From positions 1 to 64,000 of the forward strand of contig NZ_JAFAJM010000023.1 of the NCBI RefSeq assembly GCF_019236175.1: a stretch of 64,000 nucleotides of DNA, read 5' to 3'. This document shows positions 54,380 to 63,237 of the stretch, piece after piece; within the stretch, counting starts at the first letter, position 1, and the number at the start of each line of letters is the position of its first letter. The notes below the pieces were generated by a model. It was not told the DNA's origin. It ran no database searches and worked only from the letters and a program-made list of their open reading frames with translations. The position numbers and the translations under genes are program-made. This DNA comes from Chryseobacterium sp. (GTDB taxonomy: Bacteria; Bacteroidota; Bacteroidia; Flavobacteriales; Weeksellaceae).

Positions 54380-55396
54380 ATGCAACAGCAAAAAATAAAA
54401 ATTTCGCAGGCTGTCATCTGGATAAGTTCCGTTTTTCTGGGCATTTTATCTTCTGTACCCCAGCTTGCCTCTCACGAATTCAACTGGAAAGAAGCTATTG
54501 TAAATTCAGCAATTACCGCTGCATTTTCTATTATCATGTGGTATGTTAATATTTATATGCTGAACAAAACAGCAGGAAAACGCAGCCAACATATTTCTTA
54601 TTCAAAGCTGATGGCTATTCTTGCTTTCGGGATGGTAATCATGTTCGGACTGGCGTGGATCCAGCAGCTGATTCTTTCTCATATCAATTTCGGCCCGGTG
54701 ATGCTGATGGTGGAAGTAAGGGGAATCCTGATCAACCTTGTCTGCTATATGTTTTTAACTCTGCTTCAGAATAATTACACAGGTCAACAGATTCAGCTGG
54801 AACTGGAAAAAGTTAAAAGTGATAATCTCGGAGCTCAGTATGAACTGCTCAAACAGCAGATCAATCCCCATTTTCTGTTCAACAGTCTGAACACCTTAAA
54901 ATTAATGGCGGAAACGAATGATGAGGAAACGGTAGATTTCATTGTTAAACTTTCAGATTTTTATCGTTTCACACTTGAAAGCAGAAAACTTGATCTGATC
55001 GGTGTTCAGGAAGAAATGAAAATCGTGGATGCTTATCTCTTTCTCCAGAAAGCACGTTTCGGAGAGGGAATTACATTCACCAACCTGTTGGAAAAAGAGG
55101 CCCTGGAGAGTCTTATACCTCCCTTTACCCTTCAGCTTCTGGTTGAAAACTGTATTAAACACAATGTGGTTTCACAGAGCAAACCTTTACATATAAAAAT
55201 CTACAATACTCAGGACCAACTCATTATTGAAAATCCTGTGCAGCGTAAAATGGTTCCGGAAGACTCTCTGGGTGTAGGGCTAGACAATATTAAAATGCGC
55301 TATAAGCATCTTTTGGAAAAAGACATTCTTATTTATTCAGACGAAAAAATATTTCAGATAAAACTACCATTGATCCATGAATATCATCATCATTGA
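54380..55396 (+). CDS. LytS-type sensor histidine kinase
   Basis: 338 residues. Four hydrophobic segments in 1-130 (VIWISSVFLGILSS, ITAAFSIIMWYVNIYML, LMAILAFGMVIMFGLAWI, ILINLVCYMFLTLL), then a His_kinase domain with His164 in INPHFLFNSL and an HATPase domain with NCIKHN and LGVGLDNIKMRY. There is no extracytoplasmic sensor domain. It overlaps the LytTR gene by 20 bp, an unusually long overlap. Confidence 0.9.
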   Translation: MQQQKIKISQAVIWISSVFLGILSSVPQLASHEFNWKEAIVNSAITAAFSIIMWYVNIYMLNKTAGKRSQHISYSKLMAILAFGMVIMFGLAWIQQLILSHINFGPVMLMVEVRGILINLVCYMFLTLLQNNYTGQQIQLELEKVKSDNLGAQYELLKQQINPHFLFNSLNTLKLMAETNDEETVDFIVKLSDFYRFTLESRKLDLIGVQEEMKIVDAYLFLQKARFGEGITFTNLLEKEALESLIPPFTLQLLVENCIKHNVVSQSKPLHIKIYNTQDQLIIENPVQRKMVPEDSLGVGLDNIKMRYKHLLEKDILIYSDEKIFQIKLPLIHEYHHH

Positions 55397-56138
55397 AGAC
55401 GAATTCAGGGCGGCAAAAGCCCTTCAGACCCTTATTTCAGATTTAAAACCGGATTCCCGTATTCTGGGAGTCTACGACAGCATTGAAACCAGTATCGAAG
55501 CTTTATCAAAAGATATAAAACCGGATCTTATCTTTATGGATATTCAACTTTCAGACGGATTATCTTTTGAAATTTTCAAAGCTATAGAGATCACCTGCCC
55601 TGTTGTCTTCTGTACAGCTTTTGACCAATATATGCTTGATGCCTTTAAAAGCAAAGGAGTTGACTATGTTTTAAAACCTTTTTCGAGGGAAGATATCGCA
55701 GAAGCTCTCAGAAAAGTAGATGAATTAAAAAAATTCTTTCAGAAAAATGAATTACCCGATCTGGAACTTCTTTTACAGAAAATAAATCAGCCGGAAGGAA
55801 AAAGCAGCTTTCTTGTTTTTAAAAACCAGAAATACACAACTATTCCTACGGAAAATGTCGCTTATTTTTATATCCATAATGAAATTACCCATCTGGTAAC
55901 TTTTGGCAAGGAGCAGTTTCAGCTTACTCAGCCTCTCGGACAGGTTGCTGAGCAGGTTTCCGGTAAACAGTTCTTCCGGGTCAACAGACAATACCTGGTC
56001 AACTTCAAGGCTATCAAGGAAATGGAACATTATTTTCAGCGCAAAATACTTGTCAAACTCATTGTTGATACTCCCGAAAAACTTCTCATCAATAAAGAAA
56101 AAACACATAATTTCTTTACCTGGCTGGAAGACAGATAG
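55377..56138 (+). CDS. LytTR response regulator
   Basis: 253 residues: receiver with EDE at 7-9, phospho-acceptor Asp55 in FMDIQLS and Lys in YVLKPF; then a LytTR domain at about 145-250 (KQFFRVNRQYLVNFKAI). Start MNIIIIEDEF is inside the end of the kinase gene. Target genes are probably nearby: the haem pair upstream or DUF1223/DoxX downstream (inference). Confidence 0.9.
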   Translation: MNIIIIEDEFRAAKALQTLISDLKPDSRILGVYDSIETSIEALSKDIKPDLIFMDIQLSDGLSFEIFKAIEITCPVVFCTAFDQYMLDAFKSKGVDYVLKPFSREDIAEALRKVDELKKFFQKNELPDLELLLQKINQPEGKSSFLVFKNQKYTTIPTENVAYFYIHNEITHLVTFGKEQFQLTQPLGQVAEQVSGKQFFRVNRQYLVNFKAIKEMEHYFQRKILVKLIVDTPEKLLINKEKTHNFFTWLEDR

Positions 56139-56181
56139 ACCATAACTGTTTTTCACTAAAAATTTTACCATTTATATTTTC

Positions 56182-56220
56182 AGGGTTCACCTTTGCATTT
56201 GTCCGGTTGAACCCTTTTTG
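56182..56220 (+). terminator. Terminator after the two-component genes
   Basis: AGGGTTCA and TGAACCCT pair across an 18-base loop, followed by T5. Confidence 0.7.
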
Positions 56221-56269
56221 TATTCTTTCAGGATCACAAAGTATCTACTTTTGAATCAAATTAAAAGAT

Positions 56270-57046
56270 ATGATACTTAAAAACTTAATCACAGTCGGGG
56301 CTTTCACCTCATTATTATTTGCAGCATTTGCATTCGCACATACAGAGAAGTCATCGGAAAAACCACTATCTTCAGCTTTGGACAGCAATGGGTTTGCCAT
56401 ATTGGAGCTCTTCACTTCAGAAGGCTGTTCAAGCTGTCCTCCTGCAGATGACCTGATGGGACAGATAGAAAAAAAATACAGGAATGAACCCGTATACATT
56501 CTTTCCTATCATGTTGATTACTGGAACCGTCTCGGATGGAAAGACAGATTCAGCAGCCCTGAAAATTCACAAAGACAGCAACAATACAGCCGTATACTTG
56601 GTTCACAGTTGTATACCCCACAATTGGTTGTCAATGGAAAAACCGAATTTGTAGGTTCCGATACCCATGCTGTGGAAAATGCTATTCAAAAAGCTTTATT
56701 TAATGCTAGAAGCATGAAGGTAGATCTTTCAGCCAAAATCTCTCAAAATGAAATCAGCGTACAATACGATGTTCCTTCCGCTGATGCTAAAAATATTCTT
56801 TTTGTTAATCTGGTTGAGAAACAATCTTCCACTCATGTCGCTAGAGGCGAAAATGAAGGCCGCCATCTGCAGCACTGGCAAATCGTTCACCAACAACAGC
56901 AGATTGTACTAAACAAGCAGCAGACTGGTCATTCATCATTTAAAATCCCTGAAAATTTTTCAACTGATAACTGGGAGGTCATTGCCTTTGTTCAGAATTC
57001 TAAAACCGGAGAAATCCTGGGTTCATCAAAAACTTCATTTCATTAA
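56270..57046 (+). CDS. DUF1223 secreted thioredoxin-like protein
   Basis: 258 residues with a signal peptide (TVGAFTSLLFAAFAFA). ILELFTSEGCSSCPPAD with Cys53-Ser-Ser-Cys56 is the DUF1223 hallmark; the fold resembles thioredoxin. YHVDYWNRLGWKDRFSSP and TPQLVVNGKTEFVGSD are further family blocks. Probably a periplasmic redox protein. 31 bp upstream of the DoxX gene, so both are one operon, consistent with thiol or redox work. Confidence 0.88.
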   Translation: MILKNLITVGAFTSLLFAAFAFAHTEKSSEKPLSSALDSNGFAILELFTSEGCSSCPPADDLMGQIEKKYRNEPVYILSYHVDYWNRLGWKDRFSSPENSQRQQQYSRILGSQLYTPQLVVNGKTEFVGSDTHAVENAIQKALFNARSMKVDLSAKISQNEISVQYDVPSADAKNILFVNLVEKQSSTHVARGENEGRHLQHWQIVHQQQQIVLNKQQTGHSSFKIPENFSTDNWEVIAFVQNSKTGEILGSSKTSFH

Positions 57047-57077
57047 TTTTTTTATTAACCATTAAAACAATACAACA

Positions 57078-57470
57078 ATGAAAACAAAAACAACAAAAAT
57101 CATCTACTGGTCCGGAGTGATCTTTATGTCATTATGGTTCGGAGCAAGCGGCTTCTTTGAACTTACCCAAAATCCTGTTGTATGGGATATTACCCGACAG
57201 CTGGGTTATCCGCCTCATTTCATTTACATATTGGGTGTTTTTAAGCTTTCGGGTGTTTTGGTTTTACTTCTTTCCAACCGATTACTGAGATTAAAGGAAT
57301 GGGTGTTTGCAGGAATGTTTTTCGATATTATTTTTGCTTTTTTTTCAAAAATTGTGGTACTTGGGTTTCCGGCCACTATCGATGCACTCATAGCACTCTC
57401 TGCTCTTTCGCTGACATATCTGATGTTCAGAAAATTATATTCACCGGAGTTGATTTTCGGGGAAGCATAG
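57078..57470 (+). CDS. DoxX-like membrane protein
   Basis: 130 residues and four hydrophobic helices (IIYWSGVIFMSLWFGASG, FIYILGVFKLSGVLVLLL, WVFAGMFFDIIFAFFSKIV, IDALIALSALSLTYLMF). Matches the DoxX-like family by length and topology. Second gene after DUF1223. A related protein ends the SRPBCC cluster at 35900. Confidence 0.82.
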   Translation: MKTKTTKIIYWSGVIFMSLWFGASGFFELTQNPVVWDITRQLGYPPHFIYILGVFKLSGVLVLLLSNRLLRLKEWVFAGMFFDIIFAFFSKIVVLGFPATIDALIALSALSLTYLMFRKLYSPELIFGEA

Positions 57471-57521
57471 CAGAGCCAACCGAGTTTCTTTAGAATCTGA
57501 AGGATTATTCTTAACACTATA

Positions 57522-57555
57522 AATGCACGAATTATACCTGATTAATTCGTGCATT
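57522..57555. repeat. 13-bp inverted repeat containing the dispersed motif, copy B
   Basis: AATGCACGAATTA (57522-57534) pairs perfectly with TAATTCGTGCATT (57543-57555). The right arm lies within ATTCGTGCATTCATGG (57545-57560), an exact copy of 31197-31212. No T-run follows, so it looks like a repetitive element rather than a simple terminator. Confidence 0.6.
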
Positions 57556-57626
57556 CATGGTTAAAAGCTCATCGTATTAAGATCAGCTTTAGTCAAAGCC
57601 TGTACTTCTATTGATCTCTTGCGGAT

Positions 57627-58619
57627 CTAATTCATAAAACTCTCTGGGAACCATTCAAATGCATTTCCTTTTTTCTTTGTAAATCCTGATCCGGGCCACG
57701 GTAAATGGCAGGCCAGTGCTCTGGTTTTTGTTTCAGCCAGCTGCTGAAGAAGTTTTTTTCTGGAAGATGTGGCAATATCCAGATCCGTATCGCCGAAAAA
57801 GCCCCAGTCCGGATGAGGAAAAAGAATAACATCAGAATGAATCAGATCTGCTATATAAACAAGCTTTTCTTTTCCTGAAGTAATGGTAGTAACTGTTAAT
57901 CCGGGAGTATGCCCCGGAGCCAGCTGAAAGCTGAAATAATCATATAACGGAGCATCCAGATCATAGAACTTCAATTTCGGCTGAATGGTTTTCAATACGT
58001 TTTGAAGTGCGGAAATAATCTGATCTAATACTTCCGGCTTAGCTTGTAAAGCGCTATTATAAAAATCTTTAAGGGAAGCTTTCATCCAGAAATCATATTC
58101 AGTTTTTGAAAGAAAGACCGCCGCATTAGGAAAGACAAGGTTATTCTGTTTATCCACGACTCCGCCTATATGATCCGGATGGGCATGAGAAATAAAAACA
58201 TCGGTGATATCTTTGGGTGAGAAGCCTGCTTTTTCAAGACTTTTTAATAAAAAGCCTGTTCTTTCATCAGCAAAAATTCCCATTCCGGCATCAAATAAAA
58301 TCAGTTTATCGTTGGTTTTAACGAGTAGAATATTCATAGCAAGATCGATATAATCTTCAGGTCTGAAATGATCTTTAAGAATAGCTTTCAAAGCTGAAGC
58401 ATTTCCTCTTGGCGCAAATGAATTCAAATCTGTTTCGCGGATGTATCCGTCAGTCAGAATAAACAAGTCCAGTTCTCCCAGCTTAATTTTTTTATACCCT
58501 GATAAGTCATCTTCAATTTTACCGGGAATTGTTTTGGTTTCCGCCATCAGACCGGAAAACGGGAGCAAACTCAATATTCCTGCCAACAGCCCGTTTTTTA
58601 ATAGTTCTCTTCTGTTCAT
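57627..58619 (-). CDS. Exported metallo-beta-lactamase-fold hydrolase
   Basis: 330 residues. The start NRRELLKNGLLAGILSLLPFSGLMAE is a signal sequence; it has a double Arg but not the full Tat consensus. MBL fold: HAHPDH at 145-150, later His in LAPGHTPG, Asp in YIADLIHSD, His in LACHLPWPG. Similar to quorum-quenching/AidA-type lactonases, but substrate unassigned. Next to the aldo/keto reductase and AraC genes on the same strand. Confidence 0.85.
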   Translation of the reverse strand: MNRRELLKNGLLAGILSLLPFSGLMAETKTIPGKIEDDLSGYKKIKLGELDLFILTDGYIRETDLNSFAPRGNASALKAILKDHFRPEDYIDLAMNILLVKTNDKLILFDAGMGIFADERTGFLLKSLEKAGFSPKDITDVFISHAHPDHIGGVVDKQNNLVFPNAAVFLSKTEYDFWMKASLKDFYNSALQAKPEVLDQIISALQNVLKTIQPKLKFYDLDAPLYDYFSFQLAPGHTPGLTVTTITSGKEKLVYIADLIHSDVILFPHPDWGFFGDTDLDIATSSRKKLLQQLAETKTRALACHLPWPGSGFTKKKGNAFEWFPESFMN

Positions 58620-58682
58620 ATTTTTAGTTTGTGATTCTATAGTTTTTATTACATTTCAATACCTTCTTCATTGTCTTATATA

Positions 58683-58720
58683 TAAAAACTGAGCTCCAGC
58701 GATCATTCAGGAACTCAGTT
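58683..58720 (-). terminator. Terminator of the aldo/keto reductase gene
   Basis: AACTGAG-CTCC and GGAACTCAGTT pair with one bulge; on the minus strand T5 follows. Confidence 0.75.
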
Positions 58721-58734
58721 AGTATGTATTTTTT

Positions 58735-59736
58735 TTAATTGTTAACCAGCTTCATTGAGCCTTCCGTATATCTTTCTCCTACATTCGGGTACTTTTTAAG
58801 AATAGTATCAATGGTATCCAGATCTGATTGAGAAAGTTCAATATTGGCGGCTGCCACATTTTCTTCCAGATACTTGATTCTTTTGGTTCCTGGAATAGGA
58901 ATGATGTCTTCTCCCTGGTTCAGCACCCAAGCTAAAGCCAATTGGGTTCCTTTAACCCCTTTTGATGCAGCAAAATCGTTAATTTCTTTTGCCAGTTTGG
59001 TATTATTATCAATATTTTCCTGTTGATAGCGTGGCAGTGTCTTTCTGAAATCATCATCTCCAAAATTCTGCACGTCATTGATATTGGCAAAGAGTCCTCT
59101 CGCCAACGGAGAATAAGGTACTAAGCTGATTCCGAGCTCTCTGATGGTTGGCAGGATTTCATTTTCTATATCTTTGGTAAGAATTGAATATTCAGACTGC
59201 AAAGCGGTGATGGGGTGAATTTTATTAGCTTTCCTGATTGATTCAGCAGAAGCTTCTGAAAGTCCGATGTATTTTACTTTTCCAGCTTTTACCAGCTCCG
59301 CCATCGCTCCTACTGTTTCTTCTACGGGTATATTCGGGTCGATTCTGTGAGCATAGTATAAATCAATCGTATCTATTTTTAATCGCTGAAGGCTTAAATC
59401 CACAGCCTGCCTGATCCAGTCCGGAGATCCGTCAAAATAGGTTCCCGGAGCACCACTGTGTCCTGCATTACCGTCTTTAAATCTAAATCCGAATTTTGTG
59501 GCAATAAAAATCTTATCTCTGTTGGGAACTAAAACTTTAGAGATCAGTTTTTCATTTTCTCCATTAGCATACATATCTGCCGTATCCCAAAAATTAACAC
59601 CTAAATCTAATGCTCTGTGCAATGTATTGATACTTTCCTGTTCATCCGTAGGGCCATAAGCAAAGCTCATTCCCATACATCCTAATCCGACAGCGGATAG
59701 CTGTTCATCTGTGTTTCCTAATTTTTTAAATTTCAT
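58735..59736 (-). CDS. Aldo/keto reductase
   Basis: 333 residues from ATG 59736 (MKFKKLGNTDEQLSAVGLG). Catalytic tetrad: Asp and Tyr in WDTADMYANGENE, Lys in FIATKFGFRF, His in LYYAHRIDP. NADPH-binding end: PIPGTKRIKYLEENV. The AKR13-type (yeast Yakc/PdxI-like) pattern SLVPYSPLARGLFA is present. It reduces aldehydes or ketones; the divergence of its regulator AraC (59824) upstream on the same strand suggests local control. Confidence 0.92.
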   Translation of the reverse strand: MKFKKLGNTDEQLSAVGLGCMGMSFAYGPTDEQESINTLHRALDLGVNFWDTADMYANGENEKLISKVLVPNRDKIFIATKFGFRFKDGNAGHSGAPGTYFDGSPDWIRQAVDLSLQRLKIDTIDLYYAHRIDPNIPVEETVGAMAELVKAGKVKYIGLSEASAESIRKANKIHPITALQSEYSILTKDIENEILPTIRELGISLVPYSPLARGLFANINDVQNFGDDDFRKTLPRYQQENIDNNTKLAKEINDFAASKGVKGTQLALAWVLNQGEDIIPIPGTKRIKYLEENVAAANIELSQSDLDTIDTILKKYPNVGERYTEGSMKLVNN

Positions 59737-59823
59737 GATGGTTTTGATTTTAATTTTACATGACAAAATTAGGACAAGAAAAAAGCATCTATGCTATAGA
59801 ATTCAAACTAAGAATTATAAAAT

Positions 59824-60729
59824 TCAAACAAGATTCGTTCTTAAAGCATTGGGGGTAATTCCCGTTTGTTTTTTAAAATAATTGGTAAAATAGGCAGGCT
59901 CTTCAAATCCCAGTCCATAAGCAATCTCAGCAATATTCCAGTCGGTATGTTTCAGTAATGCATTAGCTTCCTGAATCAGTCTTGAAGTAATCTGCTGACT
60001 GGTTGTTTTTCCGGTAATCTCTTTCACGGAACGGTTTAAAGAATTGACATGAATGGAAAGGCTTCTGGCATAATCATTAGGAGTCTTCAGTTTTAAAAAA
60101 GCTTCCGGGCTGTCAATAGGAAACTGTCTTTCCAGAAGCTCCATGAATAAGGAAGCTACTCTTTGTGAAGCATTCTGATACGGTTCAAAGCTTTCTGCCG
60201 GATGCATTTTCATGGTTTCGTGAATCATCAGGTATAAATACGCTCTGAGCATATCATATTTGTGAACGTAATCTGACTGAATCTCAGTCATCATTTTTTG
60301 ATAAAGATCCGAAAGTATCTTCTGATGTTCTTCTTCAACAAAAAAAATCGGAGTTCCGCCTATTTTGAAAAGCGGCGAATCCTGAAGGTTGCCAAGCCTG
60401 CTTCCGTTCTGTAGAAACTGTTCTGTAAAGAAGCAGAACCAGCCTTTCTGGTCTTCATCCTCAGATTCCCATGAATACGGAACTACAGGATTTGAAAATA
60501 ACAGGGCGGGGCGATCTACTTCAATCCATTTATCGGCATAATGAAGTCTTCCTTTCCCTATAATTAATGAAATTTTATAATAATCTCTCCTGCTGTAAGG
60601 AGCCAGCGGCGCACAATATTCCCGGGAAAACACATTGAAATGCCCCAGGCCGTGAGTATTGAGGCATTGTGGTCCCAGACTGGAAGCATTTCTTTCATAA
60701 AAGCCTTTTAGTGATTCATTGGTTTCCAT
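59824..60729 (-). CDS. AraC-family transcription regulator
   Basis: 301 residues: an N-terminal cupin-like sensing domain (about 30-160) and a C-terminal double HTH (about 195-300; IHVNSLNRSVKEITGKTTSQQITSR is the first, DWNIAEIAYGLGFEEPAYFTNYFKKQTGITP the second). It lies 87 bp upstream of the aldo/keto reductase on the same strand and may activate it. Confidence 0.9.
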   Translation of the reverse strand: METNESLKGFYERNASSLGPQCLNTHGLGHFNVFSREYCAPLAPYSRRDYYKISLIIGKGRLHYADKWIEVDRPALLFSNPVVPYSWESEDEDQKGWFCFFTEQFLQNGSRLGNLQDSPLFKIGGTPIFFVEEEHQKILSDLYQKMMTEIQSDYVHKYDMLRAYLYLMIHETMKMHPAESFEPYQNASQRVASLFMELLERQFPIDSPEAFLKLKTPNDYARSLSIHVNSLNRSVKEITGKTTSQQITSRLIQEANALLKHTDWNIAEIAYGLGFEEPAYFTNYFKKQTGITPNALRTNLV

Positions 60730-60787
60730 CTTTCAAAATTATAAAATTCAAACAAATATACTGATAATCGTTTTTATGTGATGAATA

Positions 60788-60816
60788 AAAGCGGCTGACA
60801 TTAGTGTCAGCCGTTT
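60788..60816 (-). terminator. Terminator of the Lys/Tyr-rich secreted protein gene
   Basis: GCGGCTGACA and TGTCAGCCG form a perfect 9-bp stem around TTAG; on the minus strand T4 follows. Confidence 0.8.
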
Positions 60817-60843
60817 AAAGTGAATATATATAGTTGATAATGG

Positions 60844-61305
60844 TTAATCCCAGTCATCGTCGTGTCCATGTCCACGACCATGCTTATATTGTTTTTTATA
60901 ATATTTTTCCTGATTTTTATAGTACTTTTCCTGTTGTTTACGATATTTCTTAAAATCATTTTTATTTCTACCATAAATAATCACAGGATTTTCTCCTCTG
61001 TAGTATCTCTTTTTAAATACAATATATTTTTCTCTACCAAGAATCCTTTCCAATTCAGAATATCGGTCATTTCTCCATCTTCCGGGTTCTACTACATATA
61101 CCCTGTTAAAAGAATTATAATCACGATATCTGTTATTTAAAGCATAAACCTGGTTAGCCTGCGTTGTAGAAAGTAACAGATCAGCGATTACCGTTTGCCA
61201 GTTTACATCTGATATACTTCTTCTATAATCGTTATAATAATCTGATTGCGCATAGCTGAGGCCGAAAGTACCTACTAAAAATGCTGTTAACAAAAACTTT
61301 TTCAT
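60844..61305 (-). CDS. Secreted protein with a Lys/Tyr/Gln-rich C-terminal region
   Basis: 153 residues from ATG 61305 (signal MKKFLLTAFLVGTFGLSYAQ); a frame back to 61398 has no signal and is unlikely. Residues 20-105 are a small conserved-looking domain (VNWQTVIADLLLSTTQANQVYALN, YSELERILGREKYIVFKKRYY). From about 115 the chain is low-complexity: KKYRKQQEKYYKNQEKYYKK, then HGRGHGHDDDWD. The very basic, Tyr-rich stretch ends in an acidic/His tail. Family not recognised. A strong AAAGGGG ribosome-binding-like run precedes the start. Confidence 0.7.
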   Translation of the reverse strand: MKKFLLTAFLVGTFGLSYAQSDYYNDYRRSISDVNWQTVIADLLLSTTQANQVYALNNRYRDYNSFNRVYVVEPGRWRNDRYSELERILGREKYIVFKKRYYRGENPVIIYGRNKNDFKKYRKQQEKYYKNQEKYYKKQYKHGRGHGHDDDWD

Positions 61306-61679
61306 TTCATTTTCCCCTTTAAAATTAAACATATTGACAGAGTCAATTAAAGTGCCAATTCTGAATTGTAATTGCCAATATTTGTTAAAGAAAATCATAA
61401 ATCATTGATTATCTTTTAAATATTTTCTACAGTTTTATCAGAAATATTACATTTAATTATAGAAAAGTGATAAATTCTGTTCTGTTTATTTCTTAAACAT
61501 TATGCTGTTTTTTTATTAAATAAACCAAGCGCTCTTCTAATGGTAATAAACATATATTATAAAATTCGTTAAGATTACCAAAACATATCGCTTCATATCA
61601 ATTAAATTTGTAATTTTAAAGGAGAGATTGCTTTTCAGCACCTCTGTTATAAGTCATTAATCAACCAAATCTTAATATT
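61306..61679. other. Non-coding gap with divergent promoters
   Basis: 374 bp without an ORF of coding character. A TAAATTTG box at 61603-61610 (TAnnTTTG) points to the GNAT gene and would give a leader of about 65 bases; upstream control of the minus-strand secreted protein gene also lies here. Confidence 0.5.
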
Positions 61680-61967
61680 ATGGAAAATATAAAATTTCAG
61701 GTATCTCCATATCAGGATGAATTGCAACTGCTTATTAATGGTGAGAAAGTAGGCTATATGTCCATAGAGGTTGACGGGAGATTACTTATTGTATATTACA
61801 CCAAGCTTAATGAAGAGCGCGAAGGAAAAGGATATGCCAAATTACTATTGGATGAGCTGGTACGCTATGCGGAAGAAAAAGATTTGCTTGTAGATCCTGA
61901 ATGTGATTTTGTTCGTCAACAATTTGAAAATCATCCCAGAAGATATAAAGATATCTGGCATGCATAA
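61680..61967 (+). CDS. GNAT-like N-acetyltransferase (NATD1/YjdJ type)
   Basis: 95 residues, a one-domain mini-GNAT. The acetyl-CoA loop is EREGKGYAKLLLDELVRYA, and the chain ends with PECDFVRQQFENHPRRYKDIW, typical of the YjdJ/NATD1 family. Substrate unknown. Convergent with the MBL gene at 61968, with which it abuts without a spacer. Confidence 0.88.
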   Translation: MENIKFQVSPYQDELQLLINGEKVGYMSIEVDGRLLIVYYTKLNEEREGKGYAKLLLDELVRYAEEKDLLVDPECDFVRQQFENHPRRYKDIWHA

Positions 61968-63071
61968 TCAGTCTTCCCACCAGGTACTGAACTGCTGATC
62001 TGTTTGATTCAGATTAACCACTTCTCCAATTATCGGGGTAAGAATCTGTAGTTTTTTTTCTTTTGCAAGGCTTGTTATTTTTTGCAAAGGCTCATTCCAT
62101 GGATGAAGGGCAAGAGCAAATTTTGCAGCATGAACCGGGATAATTTTTTGTGCATTAATGTCAATACTTGCCTGAATAACATCTTCCGGCAGAGTATGGA
62201 TGTACCTCCACGCTTCGCCATACTGCCCGTTCTCCATAATGGCATAATCAAAAGGGCCATATTGATCTCCGATCATTTTAAAATGGGAGTCATAACCGCT
62301 GTCTCCACCTAAAAAGATTTTTTTTGCAGGAGTTTCCAAAACATAAGAAGTCCAAAGTGTATCATTTTGTCTGATTCTTCTTCCCGAAAAGTGTCTTGCC
62401 GGTGTAAAAGTGATTTTTATATTATTTTTAAGTTCAGCTTCTGCTCCCCATTCTTCTTCTATCAGTTTACTTTCCGGATATCCCCATCTTTCCAGATGTG
62501 CTCCTACTCCCAATGGTACAATTGCCATCCCTGTCCGTTCCTGAATAGATTTCACTGTAGGATAATCCAGATGATCAAAATGATCATGGGTAATAACCAG
62601 ATAATCCAGCTGCGGAATATCTTCAGGTTTAAAAATATCTGCCCCTTTAAAGGCTTTGTTAAAATATTTAAATGGTGAACCATACTGACTGAGTACAGGA
62701 TCTACCAGAAAAGAAACTCCATCCAACTGTAAATAATAGGATGAGTGTCCCAACCAAATGAATACATCCTTGTTTTTATCTATATTTTTTAAATCCGTAT
62801 GGAGGGATGGAATCTCTTTCAATGGTTTAAGCAATGGATCTTTTTTACCCAGAAAGAAATCATAGGTCACTTTTGACATTTTATAGCCTTCTGCTATCGA
62901 GGGAGTATGGCTGATATTCTGAAACTTTTTATTTTTATACAGCTTTGATTTTTTTATACGTTCCAGCCTTTTGCCCTTTGGTATGGCTCCAAATGCTTTC
63001 CCGTTGATTATTATAAAATAAAGGGCAACCCATACCAGCACAGTGGTAATAATCCAATATATCATTTGCAA
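61968..63071 (-). CDS. Membrane-anchored MBL hydrolase (NAPE-PLD/UlaG-like)
   Basis: 367 residues. One N-terminal helix (MIYWIITTVLVWVALYFIII). Zinc motif HDHFDH at 162-167, GHSSYY as the family's first block (108-113), FTPARHFSGR and GGDSGYDSHF further on. The arrangement is that of NAPE-PLD-like/UlaG MBL proteins acting on phosphodiester or lactone substrates. The active site should face the periplasm or cytoplasm depending on anchor orientation. Confidence 0.85.
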   Translation of the reverse strand: MQMIYWIITTVLVWVALYFIIINGKAFGAIPKGKRLERIKKSKLYKNKKFQNISHTPSIAEGYKMSKVTYDFFLGKKDPLLKPLKEIPSLHTDLKNIDKNKDVFIWLGHSSYYLQLDGVSFLVDPVLSQYGSPFKYFNKAFKGADIFKPEDIPQLDYLVITHDHFDHLDYPTVKSIQERTGMAIVPLGVGAHLERWGYPESKLIEEEWGAEAELKNNIKITFTPARHFSGRRIRQNDTLWTSYVLETPAKKIFLGGDSGYDSHFKMIGDQYGPFDYAIMENGQYGEAWRYIHTLPEDVIQASIDINAQKIIPVHAAKFALALHPWNEPLQKITSLAKEKKLQILTPIIGEVVNLNQTDQQFSTWWED

Positions 63072-63237
63072 AAATAAATATCAAATGTATAGACTTTTGG
63101 CTTTAAATGAAAATATAAATTATCCGGATCTTCTTTTTAACTAAATTTATAATGTATTTCGGAAAATTTATTATTCATTTAAGTGATCATTAATTTTAAT
63201 CTTTTTATTTTAGCACCTTAAAAAAACTCAAATCAAA

